Position numbers and translations under genes: made by a program. From NCBI RefSeq assembly GCF_017875465.1, contig NZ_JAGGMQ010000001.1, positions 930,001 to 994,000 of the forward strand: 64,000 nucleotides of DNA, given 5' to 3'. This DNA comes from Winslowiella toletana (lineage in GTDB: Bacteria > Pseudomonadota > Gammaproteobacteria > Enterobacterales > Enterobacteriaceae). Positions 58,536-64,000 of the stretch are shown in pieces. Under the pieces are notes generated by a model, which ran no database searches, was not told the DNA's origin, and saw only the letters and a program-made list of their open reading frames with translations. Numbering within the stretch: the stretch's first letter is position 1; each line of letters opens with the position of its first letter.

Positions 58536-60139
58536 TAGCTTATCCTTGTGTTGAGTGACTGAATCATCTGCGAATTAACCCCCAGTTGCAGATCGGCAAT
58601 TTCCTGCCCGATCTGATGGCCACCAGAAGCGTCATAAATATTGATATGGGTTTGCTGGTTAATGGTGGCGTCACCACCGGGCGAAGCGCTGGTAATATAG
58701 ACTGGCGACGTCGGCAGCATCTGATCCATGCCATAATTCTGGATATTATCTATCGACGCTGGCACCCATTTATTTTGCGATAACCAGTCACGTGCATTCA
58801 GCGCGCTACTGGTCACGCCTGGCAGTGCATCCGGGTTATCACGCCCCTGACTGAGCAGCTGTTTACCGACGCTAAGGACATCAGACCATCGTCCCTCATT
58901 CAGCGCATTTAACAAATCACCAATCAGGTTAAGCATTTTTACCAGCCCACCAAGATGCTGAGTCAGGTTATTAAACTCCCACTTAAGGCTCCACTTCTCA
59001 GGATCGATGCCGAGAAGCGTGGCCATCTCCCTCCCCAGCGATTTGATGCAGTCGATTATGCCGCCAATCCCTGCCAACGCAGACTTGATGCCCGGCTCCC
59101 ATGCCCCCCAGTCGATAAGCGAGTCACCACCCTCCTGCCACTTTTTGTAATCGTCATAAAGCGCAATAATGGCAAGCGCAAGCGCGCTAATAATCCCGAT
59201 TGGTGACGCAAGGAACGCGCTGTTCAGCACTAACCAGCCAGCCACCAGCGCGCCGAAAGTAGTGATTAGTTGCTGGCTTCCTTCATCCAGCGAACTCCAC
59301 CACTGCTGGATATCACTGGCAGCCTGAATAACGCGGTAAACCACCACGCCGATCACCTCAGCAAACCAGATCAACCCCTCAACCACGCGAGTAATGGTTT
59401 GCTCAATTTTTGGAAAGTTATCGAGTATCTGCTGACGCAGATTATCCAGCGGAGCCGACAACCCCTCCGCCAGACCGGAGCCAATTTTATCCTGCGCCAT
59501 GCCGGTCATTAAATTAAATGAACGCAGCGAAGTCATAAACTTATTGGAACTGACTGCCGCGCTATCGGCATTAAAACCCATCGCCTGCGCCATCTGCGAG
59601 TATTCAGCCTGAAACGGTGCCATGCCGCCCCGCATAGCCATCAGCGTGCTGCTGTCGATGCCAAACATGGTTGCGTACTGGCTGGCATCAGCGGAGGGCA
59701 TGCCCGATAGCGTCTGACCGACACGGGTAAAAATATCCGCCATATCGCTGATGCTGCCGCTGGCGTCACGCGTCTGCACCCCCAGACGATTAAGAAAGCC
59801 TTCGGCTCCCGGACTGGTACGCAGAAAGCCGGAGAGATTCTCCAGCGAACTGCGTGCGGCGTCAGCGGTTGATCCGGCCTGCGAGGCGGCGTAGCTCACG
59901 GCCTGAACGCCTTTTGCCGCGGCACCGCTACGCTGGGATGACCAGTAGAGCTGATCAAGTCCATCGGCAATGCGGGTGGTGAAGCCGACCACCGTTTGCG
60001 CCGCGGCCACCACATTACCGCCCATTTTGACTACGCTGGCGGTGGCACCCGCCACCACGGATTCAAACTTGCGAAAACTTGCTTCATCCACCTGAAAACC
60101 GAGGGAGACGAAGAACTCCTTGAGGGTTTCAGCGCTCAT
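58535..60139 (-). CDS. tail tape measure protein
   Basis: The 534-residue protein starts MSAETLKEFFVSLGFQVDEA, has long predicted helices and a hydrophobic middle (about 290-350: LITTFGALVAGWLVLNSAFL and SPIGIISALALAIIALY), typical of tape measures. It follows the chaperone frame. With about 1.5 Angstrom of tail per residue (a rule from studied phages) the tail would be about 80 nm, short for a contractile phage. Its start overlaps the frameshifted chaperone frame by 11 bp. Confidence 0.85.
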   Translation of the reverse strand: MSAETLKEFFVSLGFQVDEASFRKFESVVAGATASVVKMGGNVVAAAQTVVGFTTRIADGLDQLYWSSQRSGAAAKGVQAVSYAASQAGSTADAARSSLENLSGFLRTSPGAEGFLNRLGVQTRDASGSISDMADIFTRVGQTLSGMPSADASQYATMFGIDSSTLMAMRGGMAPFQAEYSQMAQAMGFNADSAAVSSNKFMTSLRSFNLMTGMAQDKIGSGLAEGLSAPLDNLRQQILDNFPKIEQTITRVVEGLIWFAEVIGVVVYRVIQAASDIQQWWSSLDEGSQQLITTFGALVAGWLVLNSAFLASPIGIISALALAIIALYDDYKKWQEGGDSLIDWGAWEPGIKSALAGIGGIIDCIKSLGREMATLLGIDPEKWSLKWEFNNLTQHLGGLVKMLNLIGDLLNALNEGRWSDVLSVGKQLLSQGRDNPDALPGVTSSALNARDWLSQNKWVPASIDNIQNYGMDQMLPTSPVYITSASPGGDATINQQTHINIYDASGGHQIGQEIADLQLGVNSQMIQSLNTRIS

Positions 60140-60371
60140 TGGCCTGCCTCCATTTATCGATGCGGTACTGGTTATCGGCTTTCAGATCCAGCCAGTCGTT
60201 CATTCTGGCAATATCCGCGAGGTCGACTGAGCCATCCTTCAGCGCCGGATAGCTGATGTACCCGGCCTCCACCGGGCGCATCAGAAAATCCTCGCCATCA
60301 GGAAGGCTATCAAGTGTCAGGCCGCTGCCTGGGATGTCGTCTCTTGCGCGGGGAGTTCTTGCAAAAAATTT
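60129..60371 (-). CDS. -1 frameshift extension of the tail assembly chaperone
   Basis: In the frame one base back, reading stays open through the 3' part of the chaperone gene and on to a TGA at 60129, overlapping the tape measure start. The stretch ends with MRPVEAGYISYPALKDGSVD and LDLKADNQYRIDKWRQANER, with no own start or ribosome site. At 60371-60365 the chaperone frame carries A-AAT-TTT, a canonical -1 slippery heptamer. Slippage there would give a 204-residue fusion, the G/GT pattern known in phage lambda and many others. Confidence 0.72.
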   Translation of the reverse strand, partial: KFFARTPRARDDIPGSGLTLDSLPDGEDFLMRPVEAGYISYPALKDGSVDLADIARMNDWLDLKADNQYRIDKWRQANER

Positions 60372-60742
60372 CCCAGGCTGTCGCCCACCACCCGACCGAC
60401 TATCTGCAGCATGCTGAACAGTTCGATGTCATCGAACATCAGTGCGCCCTGCGTAAATAGCGGCGTCCATCCTTTGCCATGCTGACGCGACACCACCGAC
60501 AGGCAGGGAAAGATAATCGCATTGGTATCCTCTTCGCTCATCTCCGCCAGCGCATCAGCAATTTTGGGTAACACGGCCTCGATTGCCTGATACAGATCAC
60601 CGCCCTGCGCGACAGCTCTCACCGCCTGAAAATCCGCCAGCATGCCCGCCAGAACCGGCAACAGCTTGCGCGATACTTTTAGCTGGTCGAAAACACTGAG
60701 TTTCGCCGCGCGATACTGCTGGCCTTTCAGTTCAAATTCCAT
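60317..60742 (-). CDS. tail assembly chaperone (short form)
   Basis: The 141-residue protein MEFELKGQQYRAAKLSVFDQ is helical and acidic, fits the tail assembly chaperone group by place between tube and tape measure, and carries the slippery site near its end (codons 124-126). It would coat the tape measure until tube proteins polymerise. The last residues (QELPAQETTSQAAA) belong only to the unshifted form. Confidence 0.78.
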   Translation of the reverse strand: MEFELKGQQYRAAKLSVFDQLKVSRKLLPVLAGMLADFQAVRAVAQGGDLYQAIEAVLPKIADALAEMSEEDTNAIIFPCLSVVSRQHGKGWTPLFTQGALMFDDIELFSMLQIVGRVVGDSLGNFLQELPAQETTSQAAA

Positions 60743-60745
60743 GGT

Positions 60746-61186
60746 TTAAAACTCCCCCAGTACCTGATCAATTTTGCCGCCATCAAAGGTCCAGGCCACC
60801 ACTTCAGGTGTGGTGGCGTTTTGCCAGTCAGGCTGCTTCTTAAATGCCGCGGCGCGCACCGTGACAATATCGCCGGAAGCGTGGTTGCGGATCACAAACA
60901 CATTTTTGCCCCACAGCGCCGATGACTGGCTCTGGGCGTTATACGCCAGCGACAGCATTTTATTCATCGGTGAGGTTTTCAGCAGATTGATGGTTACGGT
61001 GCCATGTTTGCTGGCGCTCATGTTATGCATCACTTCGCCATCAGCACCGATAGTCATACTGTTTTTATCCTCCGCCATCGCGACGGTAATCCCCTCGGTA
61101 GAGTTGGCTGAGCCTGCACCCAGATCAAATGCACCGGTCGGACCAACCATAGAGGCGGAAACATCCATAAAAGAATAAGTAGCCAT
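60746..61186 (-). CDS. tail tube protein (DUF3277 type)
   Basis: The 146-residue protein MATYSFMDVSASMVGPTGAF resembles DUF3277 tail tube subunits, with AEDKNSMTIGADGEVMHNMS near residue 36 and TVTINLLKTSPMNKMLSLAY near 62. It assembles the inner rigid tube of the contractile tail. It lies 10 bp after the sheath, as in related phages. The start has AAGGAG upstream. Confidence 0.82.
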   Translation of the reverse strand: MATYSFMDVSASMVGPTGAFDLGAGSANSTEGITVAMAEDKNSMTIGADGEVMHNMSASKHGTVTINLLKTSPMNKMLSLAYNAQSQSSALWGKNVFVIRNHASGDIVTVRAAAFKKQPDWQNATTPEVVAWTFDGGKIDQVLGEF

Positions 61187-61196
61187 TTATTTCTCC

Positions 61197-62342
61197 TTAA
61201 CGAACCACATTGATTTGCACATCAGCGTAATGAACCGCACCGGCCAGCTTGCAGGCGACCTGAATCAGCGGTGCTTTACGCGCTTCACGATCGGACTGCG
61301 CCTGCGTCGCCAGCGGCGTGGCGTAGACGTAGTAGCCTTTAGTCAGCACATCACCGGAGAGTAGCTGGCCGATTGGGCCGCCATTCCATACGCCAGCAGC
61401 CATCAGGCCATTGCTGACCGCCTGATCCATTGACTGCTCGACATTCGCCAGCAGTCGGGTGACGCCCGCTTCGGTCTGTGGAACTTTGCTGGTTGAGGTG
61501 TACAGCAGGTTAAACAGGTTGGTCTGCACATAGTTTTGCAGCCAGTCCAGCCCGTGGCGTTCGTCGAAGAAATCGCCATTCGCCATCACCCCCTGCTGCA
61601 GGATGGCGGTGTCATTGGCGTACCAGACGTAGACGTTGGCGTTTTTCGCATCGACTGCCGCCGCCTGATTACTGGTCAGTGTTTCGTAGCTGACACCCGG
61701 TTCAGTTTTAAACTTCAGGGTGATAGTGGTGTTATTGCCGGTAAAGTTGACGGTAAATGCCCGGCCAAAAGCAGAAAGCGCGGCATATTTGCTGCTGGTT
61801 GAATACTGAATAAAGGTGCGACCGTAACCAGCGGTTTTCAGTTTGCTCGCCAGGTCATCCGTCGCGCTGCCGGACAAGGTTCCGGCATCGTCAGTGGTCA
61901 CCGCAAAGATGCGGCTCGTGCTGGCGGACTGAATCGCCGCAGCCACCGCAATAATATCGGCATCAACCAGATCATCCGTATCGGCGATGGCCAGGCCATA
62001 CCAGTTGGTGAACTGCAACACCGCATTGACTGCCTGCAGCAGAGTTTCCACCTCGCCACTCTCGGCGTCAGCCAGGGTTTTCGCCCAGCGTCCGATATAC
62101 ACTTCGGTTGGCGCCGGTGACTGTGCAAAGTAGATCGCCGCTGCCGCATATTCCGCACTGTCAGTACCGAAATCTGCGCCAATATCTTCAGCCGCAGAGT
62201 ACAAACGGACACGTTCTGCGAGCGGGATCACCGTGGAGCTGCCGAGGATCAGCAGAGAACCAAAATTGCGGCCTGATGCGGCGGTGGGCGATAAGATCAC
62301 ATCTACATTTACTACATTGGATACAGGTAAGCCCTGAGCCAT
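61197..62342 (-). CDS. tail sheath protein (DUF3383 type)
   Basis: The 381-residue protein [20 protein letters not shown] has the features of DUF3383 sheath proteins: [20 protein letters not shown] near residue 26, [24 protein letters not shown] near 66 and a C-terminal [26 protein letters not shown]. It would be the contractile outer layer of the tail. It follows the tail terminator by 3 bp. Confidence 0.83.
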   Translation of the reverse strand: MAQGLPVSNVVNVDVILSPTAASGRNFGSLLILGSSTVIPLAERVRLYSAAEDIGADFGTDSAEYAAAAIYFAQSPAPTEVYIGRWAKTLADAESGEVETLLQAVNAVLQFTNWYGLAIADTDDLVDADIIAVAAAIQSASTSRIFAVTTDDAGTLSGSATDDLASKLKTAGYGRTFIQYSTSSKYAALSAFGRAFTVNFTGNNTTITLKFKTEPGVSYETLTSNQAAAVDAKNANVYVWYANDTAILQQGVMANGDFFDERHGLDWLQNYVQTNLFNLLYTSTSKVPQTEAGVTRLLANVEQSMDQAVSNGLMAAGVWNGGPIGQLLSGDVLTKGYYVYATPLATQAQSDREARKAPLIQVACKLAGAVHYADVQINVVR

Positions 62343-62345
62343 AGG

Positions 62346-62903
62346 TTATTCTCCAAAGAAAGTGACTGGCGCGTCTGCCAGCGTTTTAATGCCGTACTCG
62401 CGGATAATTTTCCGCCCAAGGCGCAACGTCATGTCATAACGGCGCTGCCACTGGTTGTTAACGAGTTCGGGGGAAGAGGTAAGTTTTGAGCAGTCAAGCA
62501 GCGACATACCCATGGTGTTGAATGTTGCACTGTTCTGGCTGACGGTGACGCCATCGCGAAACCGGGTGGCAATCTGCTGACCATTTGCGCCATAGAAGAG
62601 AGCCTCACACTCGATAACTTCCTGACACTGCAGTTCGCCCCCCGCTGCGCCTTGCTGGACAAATGCCGGATTAGCGTCGCGGTCGAAACTGATAATGCCA
62701 AAGGCGCACCAGTCCACTTCCGCTGCGGGTTGTTCCGCTTGCGTTGCAGGCCAGCGTGGCCTGACCCGATCCGCAGCCAGGCCGCTAAGCGCCTGAATCC
62801 ACTGACCCAGCTGTTGCTCTAATGCCTCGTCGTAATCCGCGTCGGGAGTGGTCGGGGTAAGGTATCCCGGCGACGTCGTGTCATTGCTGCCGTTTGTAGC
62901 CAT
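62346..62903 (-). CDS. tail terminator / neck-terminator-like protein
   Basis: The 185-residue protein MATNGSNDTTSPGYLTPTTP has EQQLGQWIQALSGLAADRVRPRWPA near residue 29-53 and IRYD-type C-terminal RRYDMTLRLGRKIIREYGI. Together with its place before the sheath this fits the LIC_12616/gp12-like neck terminator family. It caps the tail where the head would join. Tailocins keep such caps too. GGAG precedes the ATG. Confidence 0.68.
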   Translation of the reverse strand: MATNGSNDTTSPGYLTPTTPDADYDEALEQQLGQWIQALSGLAADRVRPRWPATQAEQPAAEVDWCAFGIISFDRDANPAFVQQGAAGGELQCQEVIECEALFYGANGQQIATRFRDGVTVSQNSATFNTMGMSLLDCSKLTSSPELVNNQWQRRYDMTLRLGRKIIREYGIKTLADAPVTFFGE

Positions 62904-62940
62904 AGACTCCTCTTTGTTATCAACCTGCTGAACACAGGCG

Positions 62941-62966
62941 AAAAAAAGCCCCGCGATAGCGAGGCT
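62941..62966 (-). terminator. rho-independent terminator after the lysis genes
   Basis: On the minus strand AGCCTCGC-TATC-GCGGGGCT (62966-62947, one G-U pair) is followed by TTTTTTT. It lies between the end of the spanin genes and the tail terminator gene, so transcription of lysis and tail cassettes is probably separated or antiterminated. Confidence 0.85.
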
Positions 62967-62967
62967 G

Positions 62968-63423
62968 TTACTGCTTCAGGCACTGCGTGTGGATGTATTG
63001 CTGCAAACCGTTTATTTGTGTGCCGGCGAGTTCGATACGTCTGCGGAGAGTGAAATAATCCCGTTGAGCGGCGTCAGCAAGTCGGGCGCGGGTTGCATCA
63101 TCCACGCTGGCGGCGGCTGAGGCGCTGCGCTGCTGACAGGTGGCGTTGAGCCGCAGCCGACGATGGCCAGCAGCGATATCGCGCTCAAGCTGGTCAATAC
63201 TGGCTTGTGCATTGGCTAACTCCTGTGTGTATTTGTGATCAAGAGCAGCGACGCTTTTCTGCCGACGCTGCATATCGTCGATGGTCTGCTGCCGGAGCAA
63301 CGCCTGCTGTTCAGCCCGTTGAAACTGGTGGTAATAGTGGCTGACCGCCTGCGCCAGGCAGGCAATCAGCGCCATCAGACAGACGCCAGCCAGCAGACGC
63401 CAGTACTTTAGTAGCCAGATCAT
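62968..63423 (-). CDS. inner-membrane spanin Rz
   Basis: The 151-residue protein starts MIWLLKYWRLLAGVCLMALI, a signal-anchor (about 5-25). A long coiled-coil-type helical stretch (about 30-130) follows, rich in Gln, Arg and Ala. This is the Rz form of spanin that spans the periplasm and fuses membranes at lysis. It overlaps the endolysin by 4 bp and contains the Rz1 gene in another frame. Confidence 0.88.
   Translation of the reverse strand: MIWLLKYWRLLAGVCLMALIACLAQAVSHYYHQFQRAEQQALLRQQTIDDMQRRQKSVAALDHKYTQELANAQASIDQLERDIAAGHRRLRLNATCQQRSASAAASVDDATRARLADAAQRDYFTLRRRIELAGTQINGLQQYIHTQCLKQ
63012..63212 (-). CDS. outer-membrane spanin lipoprotein Rz1, nested in Rz
   Basis: A 66-residue frame wholly inside Rz starts MHKPVLTSLSAISLLAIVGC with a clear lipobox (LAIVGC, Cys at residue 20). 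The mature part is rich in Pro and Ser (TPPVSSAAPQPPPAW). These are hallmarks of Rz1, which is commonly embedded in Rz in another frame. It would pair with Rz. This is a real coding frame despite complete overlap. Confidence 0.85.
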   Translation of the reverse strand: MHKPVLTSLSAISLLAIVGCGSTPPVSSAAPQPPPAWMMQPAPDLLTPLNGIISLSADVSNSPAHK

Positions 63424-63959
63424 TGATCTATCCCCCAGCAGCTCAGCTCTGCTTCCTGATCGCGGCGTTCCACCTGGCCATAGCAGCCATTGGCCTGGCC
63501 GCGGGTTAACCGGCAGTCGCGTCCGCCATCATGTACCCACTGTTTGATCGCCGCGCAGGCGCCGCTGCGGTCACCCGCATTCAGCTTGCGATAAAAGGTG
63601 GAGGGGAAACATTTTCCGGGACCAATATTGTAGGGACAGAAGGAAGCGATTCCGGCCTTCTGCGGTGCAGTGAGCAGCACCTTCACATTGCGATCCACCC
63701 AGGCGATGGCTTTGCGGCTTTCAGTGGCATTCACTTCATCACAGCGGGCCTGCGACAATCTCAGTCCTGCTGTCACCGGCCTGCCATTGACACGGGTCAC
63801 GCCGCGACAAATGGTCCAGATGCCCGCGCTGTCACGATAAGCCGTGCGATAATTGCCCTCTTTCTCATTGAGAAACTGGTCGAGGATCACCGGCGCCGAA
63901 GCACCGCTGACCAGCAGAGCCACCACGGCTGCGCTGAGTTTTGATTTCAGTTTTGCCAT
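63420..63959 (-). CDS. SAR endolysin (glycoside hydrolase family 24 lysozyme)
   Basis: The 179-residue lysozyme has a weak N-terminal SAR helix (KLSAAVVALLVSGASAPVIL, about 7-26). The catalytic E-8-D-5-T pattern follows: Glu in FLNEKEGNY, Asp in AYRDSAG and Thr in ICRGVT, as in phage P21 R and lysozyme RrrD. It has several cysteines that may control release. It degrades peptidoglycan after the holin or pinholin depolarises the membrane. The start ATG directly follows the TAA of the preceding gene. Confidence 0.92.
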   Translation of the reverse strand: MAKLKSKLSAAVVALLVSGASAPVILDQFLNEKEGNYRTAYRDSAGIWTICRGVTRVNGRPVTAGLRLSQARCDEVNATESRKAIAWVDRNVKVLLTAPQKAGIASFCPYNIGPGKCFPSTFYRKLNAGDRSGACAAIKQWVHDGGRDCRLTRGQANGCYGQVERRDQEAELSCWGIDQ

Positions 63960-64000
63960 TTACGCCTCGGTTTTTGTCATGGCGTCAGAAATGACCGCGA
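63960..64000 (-). CDS. C-terminal end of a probable holin
   Basis: The last codons of an upstream frame (AVISDAMTKTEA then TAA) end right at the endolysin start. The place, immediately before a SAR endolysin, is that of a holin or pinholin, but only 12 residues are visible and no membrane helix can be seen. The rest lies outside the window. Confidence 0.4.
   Translation of the reverse strand, partial: AVISDAMTKTEA

Larger units (their letters stand above)
51941..64000 (-). mobile_element. contractile-tail prophage or tailocin, partial
   Basis: From the tRNA to the edge of the window about seventeen genes lie on the minus strand in phage morphogenetic order, with many overlapping starts and stops. 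They specify lysis, a contractile tail (sheath, tube, tape measure), baseplate and fibre. No repressor, integrase, terminase, portal or capsid gene is inside the window. The right end of the element is beyond position 64000, so size and integrity are unknown. Confidence 0.85.

Overview
The window is an Enterobacterales chromosome. Gene order and protein sequences match the E. coli yfcD-to-yfdC region near 50-53 min, and the accessory content and dispersed repeats fit Erwiniaceae (Pantoea/Erwinia/Mixta-like). No species can be named from sequence alone.

Layout. 1-20300 is the conserved backbone: yfcD (partial), yfcF, yfcG, yfcH, the histidine ABC transporter hisJQMP, ubiX, purF-cvpA, dedD-folC, accD, dedA, truA, usg, pdxB, flk and yfcJ. 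Compared with E. coli, yfcE, folX and argT are absent. An AraC regulator/EamA exporter pair sits between pdxB and flk, and a 90-bp scrap that resembles the C-terminus of a MocR-type regulator sits between flk and yfcJ. 20865-27667 is an accessory operon between yfcJ and fabB: a sugar-binding protein, an ATPase, two permeases, an FGGY D-ribulokinase-type kinase and a stand-alone SIS isomerase-like protein. Together these look like an uptake, phosphorylation and isomerisation route for a pentulose or related sugar.

27725-43617 returns to backbone: fabB, mnmC, yfcL, epmC, yfcA, mepA, aroC, prmB, smrB, sixA, fadIJ, yfcZ, fadL and mlaA. Recognisable FadR and FabR sites lie before fabB, and FadR sites before fadI and fadL. 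43652-50632 is a complete cytochrome c maturation operon, ccmABCDEFGH plus a separate ccmI, followed by yfdC and a tRNA-Arg(CCU).

From the tRNA to the end of the window, everything lies on the minus strand and belongs to a contractile-tail phage element. In transcription order it holds a probable holin end, a SAR endolysin, nested Rz/Rz1 spanins, a terminator, tail terminator, sheath, tube, a chaperone with a -1 frameshift signal, a short tape measure, baseplate parts, a tail fibre and a fibre chaperone that appears frameshifted. No integrase and no head gene is visible. The lysis cassette directly abuts the tail cassette, so the element could be a prophage whose head genes lie elsewhere or a headless phage-tail bacteriocin (tailocin).

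A family of short palindromic REP-like repeats (core GGGCGGCG/CGCCGCCC or GGGAGCCG/CGGCTCCC, edge TGTAGGGG) is scattered through the intergenic gaps of the chromosome but was not seen in the phage part. Several copies overlap the 3' ends of genes and supply their stop codons.
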